DNA of 64,000 bases from Altererythrobacter sp. Root672 (GCF_001427865.1 NZ_LMHH01000001.1:1302001-1366000), one strand, 5' to 3'; positions 1-9,674 are shown, counted from the first letter of the stretch. Notes: a model not told the origin generated them from the letters alone. Program-made: numbers and translations.

Positions 1-1
1 G

Positions 2-550
2 GGATCGCTCGAAGTGCGGCAAGGTATCCGCGGCCTCGGCGCCAGCAGCTTCGGCGATCCGCAGGCCTCTCGCTACCTCGCCAAGCCGGACGCCACGGTG
101 TTTCGCGCCGAAGGCGAGGTTGGCGCCCGCCTGGCCGGGCCGATCCTTGGCAAGATCGCCGCCACCTGGCAGTACACTGACGATCCGCTCCTCTCCTACG
201 AGGAGCATGGTGTCGGCAACCTCTCGATCGGACGAGGCTACGATCCTTCTGTCGCCTCTGGGGACCGCGCCCTCGCGGCGACGATCGAACTCAGCACCGT
301 ACCCCTGCCCCTCCAGGGCGGCCGTTCCGCCTGGCGGCCCTACGTCTTCTACGACGCAGCCGAACTGACAAATCTCGGTTTCGGTGCGGGCAAGCTCAAC
401 CTGGCTTCGGCCGGATTCGGAATTCGCGCCCAGCTTACCCCGAGCGTGGCGATCGACGTCGCCTACGCCGAGCCATTCGACAGCCCCTTTGGCGTAGGCG
501 ACGAGCCGCCCGCGCGTCTTCTCGTCTCGCTGTCCGCCCTGGTCTTCTAG
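2..550 (+). CDS. TpsB/FhaC/ShlB-type outer-membrane transporter, 3' part only
   Basis: Two-partner secretion transporters form a 16-strand outer-membrane barrel that exports a partner TpsA exoprotein. Only the last 182 residues are visible and the gene begins before the window. The reading is amphipathic beta-strand throughout. It holds a GRGYDPSVASGD segment, which resembles the conserved late-barrel motif of FhaC-like proteins, and ends in SALVF with a terminal Phe, as expected for BAM-dependent barrels. The TpsA-like gene starts 25 bp downstream, the usual tpsBA order. The family call is strong from motif plus context; the substrate assignment is inference. Confidence 0.8.
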   Translation, partial: GSLEVRQGIRGLGASSFGDPQASRYLAKPDATVFRAEGEVGARLAGPILGKIAATWQYTDDPLLSYEEHGVGNLSIGRGYDPSVASGDRALAATIELSTVPLPLQGGRSAWRPYVFYDAAELTNLGFGAGKLNLASAGFGIRAQLTPSVAIDVAYAEPFDSPFGVGDEPPARLLVSLSALVF

Positions 551-575
551 CCGCCTGAAATCTCCGGAGCCTTCC

Positions 576-3500
576 ATGACACAGTCTCAGATCCGCATGA
601 TTTCCCACCCCGCCGCCAAACCCTCGGCCCGCCTGTCCCGCCTGCTGATGAGCTCGGCCCTGTGCGGCGCGGCAATGCTCCCCCAGCCTAGCCTGGCGGG
701 GACGCTGCCGGGCATCCCGAGTGCGGCCAACATCACGGTTTCGAGCGGCGGATCTCAGCCGCTCATCACCTTTCCCGACGCCATCACCCTCCAGATCGAG
801 CTCAACGCCCCGCGCACGGTGATCAACTGGACCGACCTCCACCTGAGCAGTGGCGATGCGATGAACTTCATCTTCGATGCCGCCAGCGACATCGTCCTCA
901 ACAAGACGACGAGCCAGATCACCGTAGATAGCGGTGCGATCGTAACCGGCACGGTGGGCGCCGCGACCGCCGGCAACGTCTGGTTCTATTCACCGCAGGG
1001 CGTGATCATCTCCCCTGGCGCGACGATGACCGCCGGCGGATTCCTGTTCAGCCGCGGGTCTTCGCTCAATGACTTGAGCTTCGTCGGCTCGGCCGACCCG
1101 CTCGCCAACCTGCGCGCGGCCACCGATGCGTTGATCCGGATCACGACCATTTCGTCCGCCACCACCGCCTCGATCAACAGCAGCGGGGACGTCGTATTGA
1201 GCGCGTCGTCTGGCGCCCTCAACGTCTCTATCGTGGAGGGCAATACCGCGGAGGTAAGCACCACCAGCGGTTCGATCACCATTAGCGAAATGATCGCGAC
1301 CGGTGGCGCGGCCGTGGTGACTGCGGGCGGTCCGGGCGCAACGGTCACTCAGATCACCGGGGCGACGGGAGTGACCGTCTTCTCGAACAACAACACTTCC
1401 GTCGGATCCGCCACCACCACGGGCACCGGGGACATCCACATCTCGAGCAACGGGTCGGCATCGCTTACCCTCGGCAATTCGGGGCGCGATCTCACCTTGA
1501 GCGCCCCGCAGGTGTTCATGAGCACCGTCGACGCCGTGCGCGACGTGTTCGTGACGGGTACGACCAGCGCGTTCGTAACCAACCGGATCTTCGCGGGCGA
1601 TGATATCGAGATCACTGCGGACGGCGACGTCTCGGCCGGCGGAGCTTATCTCAAATCCACCGGCGTCGGAGCGGTCGACGATGCCCATATTCTGCTCAGG
1701 TCGACAACCGGCGCGGTAAACGCCAGCAACACCCTGCTGACCCAGGGGACCGGCGTGGCCGCGGGCGACATCACGATCAGCGCCGCAACGACAGCGACCG
1801 CGGGCACCCTCGACTCCAGCCGCGATGTGCAGGTCACCGGCGTAACCGCCAGCCTCGCGAACGGCTCTGCCGCCCGTGACCTCTTCGTCACCGGCACGAC
1901 TGGCGGAGCGACCGTCACCACCCAGGCTATCGCCGGTGACGACGTCGAGATCACCGCGACCAGCGGCAATGTCTCAGCCTCCGGTGCGACACTCCGTTCG
2001 ACCGGTGTCGGCGCCACCGACGATGCTCACGTCCTGGCCCGCTCGACCACGGGCTCGGTCGCCGTCGGCACGGCACAGACCCAGGGAACCGGCGCGGCAG
2101 CGGGCGACGTCACGGTCACCGGCGGCCCGAGCGCGAGCCTCGCCTCGGCGTCCTCGACCCGCGACTTGACGCTGGCGGGTTCGGCCGCGCTGACCCTGAC
2201 CGGGAATTACAGCGCGAACCGAACCGCGTCGCTGACCTCGACGACAGGATCCATCACCCAGACCTCGGGTGTCATTGCCGCCCAGACGCTGACTGGCAGC
2301 GCCATTGGCGGGGCCAGCTTCGGCGGCGACAACCAGGTCGCGCAACTCGGCAACTTCACCAACACCGGCGGCCTCCTGCTGTTCAACAATGCCACGGCGC
2401 TGAGCGTTACGGGAACCGTGCTGAGCACCGGAACCCTGAGGGTCCAGTCGCACGGTGGCATGACCTTCGCCGCCACCGGCACAGTGCGGGCCAACGGCGC
2501 CGGCGACGCGGTCATACTGGCCTCTGATGGGCTGTTCACCAACGGGCGCGGCGCCGATGCAGTGACAACTCCGGCCGGCCGCTGGCTGGTCTACACCCAG
2601 GCGGCGGGTGACCCGGCCGGCTCGACCGCCGGCGACACTTTCGGCGGTCTGGCGGGCAAGAGCTATTACGGGACGGCGTACGACTTCTCGACTGGGACTT
2701 TCGGCGCGACGCCGGGCGCCGGCAATCGCTTCGTCCACGCCTACACGCCTATCCTGACGGTGACCCCGAACGGCCTGACCGTGACCTACGACGGCGCAGT
2801 GCATGCCGGATCGACGGCCACGATCACGGGCTTGGTCAATGGCGACCTCGCCGTCGACGCCTGGTCGGGAGCACCGGTCGTGACCGGGTCTGGCAGGAAC
2901 GCCGGGACCTACACTCTTAACGCCAACGTGGGCAGCCTCGCGTCCGCCCTCAATTACGCCTTCGGCTTCGGGACCGGCACGTTGCAGATCGATCCCAAGG
3001 CGCTGACCGGGGCGCTGACCGCCAACGACCGGACCTACAACGGCACCACCGCCGCGACAGGGAGCATCGCGCTGACCGGCGTGGTGGCGGGCGACGCGGT
3101 CAGCGCTGCCGGGACCTACACCTTCGCCGACAAGAACGCCGGCTCCGGCAAGACCGTGACCGCATCAGGCGTGACCCTTAGCGGCACCGACGCCGGCAAC
3201 TACACAGTGAGCGTGGCGACCGACACGGCCGACATCCAGCGTGCCGCGCTGACCGGCCTTCTCACCGCCAACGACCGGACCTACGACGGCACCACCGCCG
3301 CGACCGGAACCATCGCGCTGAACGGCGTGGTGGCGGGCGACGCGGTCAACGCTGCCGGCAACTATGCCTTCGCCGACAAGAACGCGGGCACCGGTAAGAC
3401 GGTGACCGCATCGGGCGTGACCCTGAGCGGCACCGACGCCGCCAACTACACAGTGAGCGTGGCGACCGACACGGCCGACATCCAGCGTGCCGCGCTGACC

Positions 3501-4349
3501 GGTGCGCTGACCGCCAACGACAAAACCTACGACGGCACCACCGCCACGACCGGGACCATCGCGCTGACCGGCGTGGTAACCGGCGACACCGTCGGCGCTG
3601 CGGGGACCTACACCTTCGCCGACAAGAACGCCGGCATCGGCAAGACGGTGACCGCATCGGGCGTGGCCCTGAGCGGCACCGACGCCGGCAACTACACGGT
3701 GAGCGTGGCGATCGACACGGCCGACATCCAGCGTGCCGCGCTGACTGGCGTCCTGACCGCCAACGACAAAACCTATGACGGCACCACCGCCGCAACCGGG
3801 GCCATTGCGCTGACTGGCGCGGTGGCCGGCGAAACGGTTAGCGCTGCCGGCACCTATGCCTTCGCCGACAAGAACGCCGGCATCGGCAAGACCGTGACCG
3901 CATCGGGCGTGACCCTGAGCGGTACCGACGCCGGCAACTACACCGTGAGCGTGGCAACCGATACGGCCGACATCCAGCGCCGACTGCTGACGGTGACCGC
4001 CAACGGCACGGGCAAGGCATTCTCCCAGGTCGACCCGCCGCTGACCTATCTGGTCTCCTCCGGCCAGTTGGTTGCGGGCGACACGTTCACCGGCGGCCTG
4101 GTGCGCGACGCCGGCGAGGCGCCCGGCGCCTACGACATCCAGCGCGGGACCCTTAACCTGTCCTCGAACTACGACATGACCTTCGTCGGCGCGATCTTTG
4201 CCATCGGGGCGGTGCCGACGAACGATCCGGGCGGTTCGGCGGCCCTGAAGTATCTGCTTGAGGGCCCCGACTTTACCCTGAATTGGGATCCGTCGCCCAA
4301 CCTCACCGTCGACGCAGCAGTCTGCTTCAGCGACGACTGTCCAAATTAA
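576..4349 (+). CDS. Filamentous-haemagglutinin-type TpsA exoprotein with four YDG repeats
   Basis: A 1257-residue secreted protein, probable substrate of the upstream TpsB. An extended signal peptide (about residues 1-41, ending SLA) is followed by a haemagglutination-activity (TPS) domain at roughly 45-200, including NVWFYSPQGVIISPGATM. A Thr/Ser/Gly-rich beta-helix-like stretch follows to about 720, then an MBG-like segment, then four 82-residue YDG-type repeats at about 809-1136 and a short tail ending in a Cys pair (CFSDDC). GGAG about 7 nt before ATG supports the start. The role as an adhesin or biofilm protein is inferred from family. The protein is small for an FHA and has no recognisable C-terminal toxin domain. 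Confidence 0.85.
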   Translation: MTQSQIRMISHPAAKPSARLSRLLMSSALCGAAMLPQPSLAGTLPGIPSAANITVSSGGSQPLITFPDAITLQIELNAPRTVINWTDLHLSSGDAMNFIFDAASDIVLNKTTSQITVDSGAIVTGTVGAATAGNVWFYSPQGVIISPGATMTAGGFLFSRGSSLNDLSFVGSADPLANLRAATDALIRITTISSATTASINSSGDVVLSASSGALNVSIVEGNTAEVSTTSGSITISEMIATGGAAVVTAGGPGATVTQITGATGVTVFSNNNTSVGSATTTGTGDIHISSNGSASLTLGNSGRDLTLSAPQVFMSTVDAVRDVFVTGTTSAFVTNRIFAGDDIEITADGDVSAGGAYLKSTGVGAVDDAHILLRSTTGAVNASNTLLTQGTGVAAGDITISAATTATAGTLDSSRDVQVTGVTASLANGSAARDLFVTGTTGGATVTTQAIAGDDVEITATSGNVSASGATLRSTGVGATDDAHVLARSTTGSVAVGTAQTQGTGAAAGDVTVTGGPSASLASASSTRDLTLAGSAALTLTGNYSANRTASLTSTTGSITQTSGVIAAQTLTGSAIGGASFGGDNQVAQLGNFTNTGGLLLFNNATALSVTGTVLSTGTLRVQSHGGMTFAATGTVRANGAGDAVILASDGLFTNGRGADAVTTPAGRWLVYTQAAGDPAGSTAGDTFGGLAGKSYYGTAYDFSTGTFGATPGAGNRFVHAYTPILTVTPNGLTVTYDGAVHAGSTATITGLVNGDLAVDAWSGAPVVTGSGRNAGTYTLNANVGSLASALNYAFGFGTGTLQIDPKALTGALTANDRTYNGTTAATGSIALTGVVAGDAVSAAGTYTFADKNAGSGKTVTASGVTLSGTDAGNYTVSVATDTADIQRAALTGLLTANDRTYDGTTAATGTIALNGVVAGDAVNAAGNYAFADKNAGTGKTVTASGVTLSGTDAANYTVSVATDTADIQRAALTGALTANDKTYDGTTATTGTIALTGVVTGDTVGAAGTYTFADKNAGIGKTVTASGVALSGTDAGNYTVSVAIDTADIQRAALTGVLTANDKTYDGTTAATGAIALTGAVAGETVSAAGTYAFADKNAGIGKTVTASGVTLSGTDAGNYTVSVATDTADIQRRLLTVTANGTGKAFSQVDPPLTYLVSSGQLVAGDTFTGGLVRDAGEAPGAYDIQRGTLNLSSNYDMTFVGAIFAIGAVPTNDPGGSAALKYLLEGPDFTLNWDPSPNLTVDAAVCFSDDCPN
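3000..3983 (+). repeat. Four in-frame tandem repeats of 246 bp inside the TpsA gene
   Basis: Units begin at 3000, 3246, 3492 and 3738, each exactly 246 bp (82 codons). Each encodes the pattern LTANDxTYxGTTAxTG ... FADKNAG ... GTDAxNYTVSVAxDTADIQR. The units differ by scattered substitutions only. Their exact length conservation suggests recent amplification or ongoing recombination. Known YDG domains in surface proteins act as beta-rich stalk modules. Confidence 0.92.
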
Positions 4350-4410
4350 GTCGGCCGTGCGGGCACGGCGATATCAAATTCAAAGAAGCGAAATCGGGCA
4401 CTCGCTCCAA

Positions 4411-4452
4411 TGCGGACCGTCTCCAAACGACCCATTGCGGACATTGGGTCCG
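4411..4452. repeat. Copy of the dispersed GTCCGC/ACCCATTGCGGAC repeat
   Basis: Contains ACGACCCATTGCGGAC next to GCGGACCGTC. The same words recur at about a dozen places between 4.4 and 16.4 kb and at 24.5 and 29.0 kb, always between genes. Confidence 0.7.
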
Positions 4453-4499
4453 GGCCATAACGTCGGGTCCAATATGAAGGGCGGCACGCAGGGGATTGA

Positions 4500-4865
4500 A
4501 TGCTGGTCGAGGACAGCAGCGGTCAAAGGCTGAAACCTGCCCTGGGGGCGGTTATGTCAGGCTCTGCGGTGGGACTGCTGCTGGCCATTCCCGCGATTTT
4601 TGCAGCGGTGATTTCAAGTGGCGCTGGGCACGGCCATTACGTGGCGGCGCGGGCCTTGTTTCCTACATCGATGCTGCTGACTCTTCTCGAGGGTAGCATT
4701 GGAGTTCTGTCGGTCAGTGTCGCGCTACTGCAGTTTCCAGTTTATGGTGGACTGGTTGCCTGGGGCTTCGTTCGGAAGACCTACATTCCAGCCGCGGTGG
4801 CGGGATCGCTGCACTTGGTAGCAGCTCTGGTCTGCTTCGCGGGCACACTTCCCAATTTCTCCTGA
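4500..4865 (+). CDS. Hypothetical four-helix membrane protein
   Basis: A 121-residue protein of unknown function. Hydrophobic stretches at about 20-40, 55-75, 76-95 and 98-117 suggest four membrane segments with short loops. A run of G (GGGG) about 5 nt upstream supports the ATG chosen; the internal ATG at residue 19 is a possible alternative. It lies between dispersed repeats and next to another orphan gene, with no operon partner. I do not recognise the family. Confidence 0.5.
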   Translation: MLVEDSSGQRLKPALGAVMSGSAVGLLLAIPAIFAAVISSGAGHGHYVAARALFPTSMLLTLLEGSIGVLSVSVALLQFPVYGGLVAWGFVRKTYIPAAVAGSLHLVAALVCFAGTLPNFS

Positions 4866-4936
4866 CCCGAGGGTCCGCTTCCCACCGATGTCGGCCATTC
4901 GGAGCGCAAATCCCGGAAATCATCGCTCAACGATTG

Positions 4937-4972
4937 GGGACCGTCGGCTAACGACCCATTGCGGACGTTGAG
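4937..4972. repeat. Copy of the dispersed ACCCATTGCGGAC repeat
   Basis: CTAACGACCCATTGCGGACG follows a GGACCGTC half-site, as in the copy at 4411. Confidence 0.65.
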
Positions 4973-5017
4973 GTCCTCTGTCAGTCCATTTCCCTCATAA
5001 AAAAGTTGGAGGGGTAT

Positions 5018-5392
5018 TTGAGGCGGGCCAATCTGTCCTGGTTCGCGGCGGGCGCGGCAACGAGCGCGCTTGCTGCGGTTTTGAGTCGAGTTTTGATCCC
5101 TGTATCTGACGATGCTCATCCATACTTGGCGATCACCGATCGATGGTACCGAGTGGATGAAGTGGGGCAATACAAAGATATTGAATATAACGGTGGACAA
5201 TTGCTCAGCGATTGCGGCGCGCGGCAGTTCACTATAAGACTAGCTCAGCAACCGCATAGAGAAACCTATTATATCATCAAGATAAACCAGCCTAACGCGA
5301 CGGCTATTAGGTGTGTTTTGGGGAGGGCTACTAAGGAAGGATTCCCGATTGAGGTCCAATTTATTACGGATACTCAGATTAGGAACTATTGA
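5018..5392 (+). CDS. Hypothetical membrane-anchored protein
   Basis: About 124 residues from a TTG start at 5018, chosen because GGAGGGG lies directly upstream at 5008-5014; an in-frame TTG at 5006 gives four more residues. An N-terminal hydrophobic segment (WFAAGAATSALAAVLSRVL) looks like a signal anchor, followed by a polar, beta-rich C-terminal part with two Cys. Its coding sequence is visibly more AT-rich than neighbouring genes, for example TATTATATCATCAAGAT, which hints at transfer. No family recognised. Confidence 0.45.
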   Translation: MRRANLSWFAAGAATSALAAVLSRVLIPVSDDAHPYLAITDRWYRVDEVGQYKDIEYNGGQLLSDCGARQFTIRLAQQPHRETYYIIKINQPNATAIRCVLGRATKEGFPIEVQFITDTQIRNY

Positions 5393-5430
5393 TGTGGGCA
5401 TTTTCTTGGTGTGCCCACCTTAAAACGGGG

Positions 5431-5505
5431 CAATGACCGCTTTCCACCCATTGCAGACCTCAACGAAACGGCGCGGGGCTAGAAGCGGACCGTCCGCAAC
5501 CGGCC
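5431..5505. repeat. Dispersed repeat, paired copy
   Basis: Has CCGCTTTCCACCCATTGCAG on one side and AAGCGGACCGTCCGC on the other. These are the two halves that recur throughout the accessory region, so this is a fuller copy. It fills the gap before the pilus operon end. Confidence 0.7.
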
Positions 5506-5592
5506 AGTTCCAGGCGCTCGGCTAGGCGCCCAACTCCGTCATTCTGGACCGCCTCACAAAAGCATCCAGCAGCAAGACACGCTGTTTGGCAT

Positions 5593-6531
5593 TTAGAAGC
5601 TCAGCGTGACCACGATGAAATCCTGATACTGTCCTGGGGTCGGTGGTGGATCGGGTTCGACGCGGCCGTAGATCGGCGTCGTCTGGACGCTCCCAGTGCC
5701 TGTGCCTCCGATCGTGCCGTTGATCGCAATCAGGTTGCTCCGGTTCGCATCGCGATAGAGGCGGTAGGGGACATAGTTGCCGAGCGTGTCGCGCATTCGC
5801 CGGGTGCTGTTGGCGGAATTGCGGCCGCCATCGAAGCTGAGCGTCCAGGCGCGGCTGACCGGGCAGGTGAGCTGCACCGAGCCGGCGGCGTCGGCTCGCT
5901 TGAACAGGCCCGATTGCGCACCGAAGTCGATCAGGCCGATCGTCCCGAGCGTGCACGAAGCCGCGACCGTGGCCTTCACGTTGAGAGTGAACTCTACCCC
6001 TTGGAGACCGGGATTGAGGTTGGCTTCGCAAGACTGCACGCCAGTCGGCTTGAAGCCGAGGCGCGTGTTGAACATCTGCCCCTGGTAGGTGCCCACCGGC
6101 ACGACCTGGCCCGCCGGTATCTTGCCGTAGATCAGGAACGAGCCGGTGGACGTCTGATTGGCAGGAATGGTGACGGCCCGGGTCAGGAAGTTGGTCGTCG
6201 TCCACACCTGGGTAGCCGCGGCGTCGGTGTAGAGGTTGTAGTTGAGCGCGTCCGCCCCGCTCTGCAGCTTGGGCTGTGCGACGGTTCCGGGGAAGCTCGG
6301 CGTTCCCACGCGTAGGCACAGGGTGAAGCTAATCGAGCTCGGGTCGAAGTTGGTACAGCTATACTGGATGGAAACCGTGGTGGTGAGGGCGCTGCCGAAG
6401 TCCATGTTCGGCTGAGTGACGTTGCAACTGGTGTTGGCCTGGGCCGGTTGCGGTGCGACCACGAACCCTAGGGCGAGAACCGCGAGAAGTGCCGTCAACA
6501 GCAGTCGGACTTGGGGCAAGGTCAGCGACAT
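5593..6531 (-). CDS. Two-domain spore coat U protein, probable pilus tip adhesin
   Basis: A 312-residue exported protein that is last in the chaperone-usher operon. Signal peptide about 1-32 (ends AQA). Two spore-coat-U (SCPU) domains follow at about 33-170 and 180-312. Each has paired Cys (NTSCNV...; AASCTLG...) and the second ends in the usual YGRV...PGQYQDFIVVTLSF strand. In archaic Csu-type pili the last, two-domain protein is the tip adhesin, and both order and domain count fit. Its ATG overlaps the usher stop by 10 nt, so translation is probably coupled. Confidence 0.82.
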   Translation of the reverse strand: MSLTLPQVRLLLTALLAVLALGFVVAPQPAQANTSCNVTQPNMDFGSALTTTVSIQYSCTNFDPSSISFTLCLRVGTPSFPGTVAQPKLQSGADALNYNLYTDAAATQVWTTTNFLTRAVTIPANQTSTGSFLIYGKIPAGQVVPVGTYQGQMFNTRLGFKPTGVQSCEANLNPGLQGVEFTLNVKATVAASCTLGTIGLIDFGAQSGLFKRADAAGSVQLTCPVSRAWTLSFDGGRNSANSTRRMRDTLGNYVPYRLYRDANRSNLIAINGTIGGTGTGSVQTTPIYGRVEPDPPPTPGQYQDFIVVTLSF

Positions 6532-8921
6532 GTCAGGGGTCCGATCAGTATCTGTTCGCCCTCGACGGGCGTGAAATCGAAGCTGGCGGCACAGTCAGGT
6601 GCATCCGGGCGTTGCACCTGAACGCTGTTGTGTGGAGCAAGGCCGGTCAGATAGGCGCGTCCGTCGAACCCGACGACGGCAGGTTCGCTCGATCCCTCAA
6701 GGGTGACGACCGAGCCCACTGGCAGCACCTCTCCGGCGCTGTCGACCAGGATCACGATTGCCGCCGCGAGCTTCTCCACGCCGTAGTCGATGACCACGCC
6801 GGCCCGGTCGCCTGGTATGACGACGGCTTCGGTGCGGGCGGGCCGCAGGTCGACCGGCAGGTTGATAGGATCGATGGAGACAAGGTTTTCCTGGAACGAG
6901 GACAGGAATGGCACCAGCGCGCGTCCCGAACTGTCGGTCTGCGTGGCGAGGCGGGTGTTCGACAGCACCGGCGTATCCGCGCCGGCGCCGGTGACAACCG
7001 CGAAGCTGTCGTCGATGCGCGGCGAGAGGAACACGCCGCCGCCCATGCCGACGATCGACCCTTCGACATAGGCCGTGGCCCGCAGGTCGCCTCCGTCCTG
7101 CTGGAGACCGCCTTCGAGCGTGGCGAAGCCCGCGTGGTAGCGAACCGTTGCTGAGCGGTGGCTCTGCAGATCGCCGCCAAGAGGCTCGGTCGCGGCCAGC
7201 GACCATCCCCATGATCCCACGGTTCCTTCGGGATCACGCCACACCCTGGCCGACACCAGTTCGCTGTGGTTGGTCTTCGAATAGCTGCTCGAAGCCGTGA
7301 TGCGCTTCCCGAGCGCAAGGCTCAGGCCGACGAACGCCCCGTAGTCATCCCGTTCGCCCAGGTCCTTGAACCCGTTGGCCCAGATCGAAACCCGCCCGAA
7401 CAGCGTCCGCGAAAGCGAGGCGCTGGCGATCTTGGCGTCATCGTTCGACAGCCGCAGGCGAGTATAGTTGAGGCTGACCCCGGTATCGAACAGGCTGAAG
7501 CTAGCCCCCGCGCGATCGACCTTGCTGGAGAAGGCCACCAACAACGGTGATCCCGCCGAGCCGCCCGAAGGGACAGGAATGTCCGGATCGGGTTGATTGG
7601 CCCGTCCGAGGCGCGCCAGACGGTCGGTCTCGCGGACCACGTCCTGATAGTTGCGCTGGGTGCGTTCCCTCCCCGCGTAGAAATTGACACCCCCAATGTG
7701 CCCTTCAACCTCGATGGAATAGCGGGTGCTCACGTTGCCGCGATAAGTGCTGGCCGCGAACTCGCCGCTAATCGTACCGATGCCGCCGATGCGGAAGGTC
7801 GCCCCGGCGCTGCCGTTGCCGAATTCCTTCATCCCTTCGGCATGGGCCCTGACCGTCAGCCAGTCGGTCAAACCATAGCGTATCGATCCCGAGGCGGCGG
7901 GCTCCTTGAGGTAATCGAGCGACCGGACGCCGAAGGCGAAGCGCGGAAAACCCGCCTCGACCGAGAAATCGAGCATGCCGCGGGGCAGCAGGCTGGGTGC
8001 AAAGAAGATTGGCTGTTGGATGCGGGTTTCGCGCCCGGTCGCATCGGTCAGCACCACCGTCGCCGTCGCCCCTCCGCCGACGTTGGGGAGCGAGCGGAAT
8101 TCGAACGGCCCGCGACCCGTCTGGCCGGTGAAATATCGCATCCCGTTGATGTAGAGATCGACGGTCGAGGGCACGGCCGCGGTTCCACTGAGGATCGGCA
8201 AGGCATGCGTCACGAGGTCCGGCCGGCTCCCGAAGTCGCGTTGCACCTGGAGCCCGCCGAGGCGGTAGAGATTACCCAACTCGCCCCCAGCGGCGATCAC
8301 GTCTCCGGCCGAGAACGCAATCGCGCTCCGGGCATCGACGTAGCGCCAGTAGGTCTCGAGCCGGACATGTCCCGTGGGCGTAAGGCCGCTTGAAGCGAGG
8401 ATTCCAAACCCTGTGCTCGTGAGCACACCGAACGGGCTCAGTAGCCGCAATTCGTACTGGGTCGAGATGTCCGCCCCACCCTTGGTGAAGTCGCCGAAGA
8501 AGCTGTAGTTCAGCATGACGCCAAGGTTCTGCTCGACTTTGTCTGGGTCGATTGGAACCGGGGCGGACGCTGCATCGAGCTGAACCGGAACCATGTCTTC
8601 GTCGACCGCTTCGATCTCGATCGACTGCTGGTTCTCGATGTAGCGGAACCTGACGCCGGGCAGTTCACCAAGTACGACCAGCGTTTGCTCGGTGGAGACT
8701 CCCAGCGCCTCCAGGTCGAAGCCGAGCCTTTGCAGCTTCTCTGGCGTGATCGCGATCCTCCCATCGGGGAGCAGGACGAACTCCCACAGCTGGGGGGAGA
8801 ATCGTCCGTTGAGGTAGACTTCGAGGACTAGCGGGTACTGTCCCACCGGCGTATCGGCCTGAGCGCGGGCTTGATTGCAGGACACAGCGATGACGAGGGA
8901 CGCAACCAGAATTCTCTGCAA
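6522..8921 (-). CDS. Fimbrial outer-membrane usher protein (Csu-type)
   Basis: The usher assembles pilin subunits and threads the fibre through the outer membrane. It is about 799 residues from a TTG at 8921, chosen because AGGAG sits 4 nt upstream and the signal peptide (QRILVASLVIAVSC...QARAQ) begins there; the frame is open to 8969. It shows an N-terminal PapC_N-like domain (VYLNGRF near the start), a long beta-barrel with a plug-like middle (SGTAAVPSTVDLYINGM), and C-terminal plug and PapC_C features (GFDGRAYLTGL, CAASFDF). The C-terminal end overlaps the tip-protein gene and the N-terminus follows the chaperone stop closely. Confidence 0.9.
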   Translation of the reverse strand: MQRILVASLVIAVSCNQARAQADTPVGQYPLVLEVYLNGRFSPQLWEFVLLPDGRIAITPEKLQRLGFDLEALGVSTEQTLVVLGELPGVRFRYIENQQSIEIEAVDEDMVPVQLDAASAPVPIDPDKVEQNLGVMLNYSFFGDFTKGGADISTQYELRLLSPFGVLTSTGFGILASSGLTPTGHVRLETYWRYVDARSAIAFSAGDVIAAGGELGNLYRLGGLQVQRDFGSRPDLVTHALPILSGTAAVPSTVDLYINGMRYFTGQTGRGPFEFRSLPNVGGGATATVVLTDATGRETRIQQPIFFAPSLLPRGMLDFSVEAGFPRFAFGVRSLDYLKEPAASGSIRYGLTDWLTVRAHAEGMKEFGNGSAGATFRIGGIGTISGEFAASTYRGNVSTRYSIEVEGHIGGVNFYAGRERTQRNYQDVVRETDRLARLGRANQPDPDIPVPSGGSAGSPLLVAFSSKVDRAGASFSLFDTGVSLNYTRLRLSNDDAKIASASLSRTLFGRVSIWANGFKDLGERDDYGAFVGLSLALGKRITASSSYSKTNHSELVSARVWRDPEGTVGSWGWSLAATEPLGGDLQSHRSATVRYHAGFATLEGGLQQDGGDLRATAYVEGSIVGMGGGVFLSPRIDDSFAVVTGAGADTPVLSNTRLATQTDSSGRALVPFLSSFQENLVSIDPINLPVDLRPARTEAVVIPGDRAGVVIDYGVEKLAAAIVILVDSAGEVLPVGSVVTLEGSSEPAVVGFDGRAYLTGLAPHNSVQVQRPDAPDCAASFDFTPVEGEQILIGPLTCR

Positions 8922-8934
8922 AGAACTCCTGCGC

Positions 8935-9660
8935 CTAGTTGGCGAGCGTGACGGTCTGGCGGGTTTCACTGCCGCCGGCTCCGCTCACGACGGTTGCACC
9001 TCCTCCGGCGAACAAGTCCGGACTCGGGGTCGGCGCGCTCCAGCTCCGGGTTGAATTGCCGAGCACGTATCCGTTCAGCCCCTCGCCGAACGAAACGCTC
9101 GCGCTCGAACCCTGCAGCTTGAGCCCCTCGATCCGTGCGTGACGCGAACTCGCGTTGGTGCCGGTGAGCACGATCTCGGACCCGACACGCCGTGCGGTCC
9201 AGCTGACCTGAGGGGCGCTATTGGTGTCGTGAAAGAAGATCGGCAAGTCGAACCGCAGCCGCACCTCGACTTTGCCGCCTTCGTCGCGCACCTCTGACGG
9301 TGGCGGCAACTCATCGACCCAGAGGCGATAGCTCTTCTCGGTTCCGGCTGCTGCAGCCCCGGCCGTCCGCGCCACCCGGATCGTGAAGTTGGAGCCCGCC
9401 GGTATTCGCGCGACAGGAGGACTGGCCACGACGTCGTTGGTCGGCACGAGCTGATCGTGACCATCGACTTGCGACCATTCGAACACCCGCAACTGTAGCG
9501 AAAGCTCTTCGGACCCGTTGTTTTGCAGCGTCAGCGAAGAAGCCGCCGAGGGTGAACTCACATCCACTAACAAAGGCTGGACGCGCAGCGCTGCCTGGGA
9601 ACTCGCGGTCAGCGGCATCAAGACGGCAGCCGCCGCTGCCAGGATCGCGGCTTTTCGCAT
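8935..9660 (-). CDS. Periplasmic pilus chaperone (PapD-like, Csu-type)
   Basis: A 241-residue periplasmic chaperone that donates a strand to spore-coat-U subunits and hands them to the usher. Signal peptide about 1-24 (LTASSQA). The first immunoglobulin-like domain has LQNNGSEELSLQLRVFEW and the subunit-binding region PPVARIPAGSNFTIRV. A second domain carries PIFFHD and a C-terminal strand ending in TVTLAN. It lies between the pilin and usher genes, spaced 14 nt from both the pilin stop and the preferred usher start. Confidence 0.88.
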   Translation of the reverse strand: MRKAAILAAAAAVLMPLTASSQAALRVQPLLVDVSSPSAASSLTLQNNGSEELSLQLRVFEWSQVDGHDQLVPTNDVVASPPVARIPAGSNFTIRVARTAGAAAAGTEKSYRLWVDELPPPSEVRDEGGKVEVRLRFDLPIFFHDTNSAPQVSWTARRVGSEIVLTGTNASSRHARIEGLKLQGSSASVSFGEGLNGYVLGNSTRSWSAPTPSPDLFAGGGATVVSGAGGSETRQTVTLAN

Positions 9661-9674
9661 TCAGGCCTCCCTGT

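Noticed and set aside
3346-3795. Antisense frame rich in Arg and Cys inside the TpsA repeats
   Set aside because: It is the reverse reading of the YDG repeats, and its own repetition only mirrors them.
3000-3983. The 246-bp tandem units as a non-coding satellite
   Set aside because: The reading frame is preserved through every unit and encodes a known surface-protein module.
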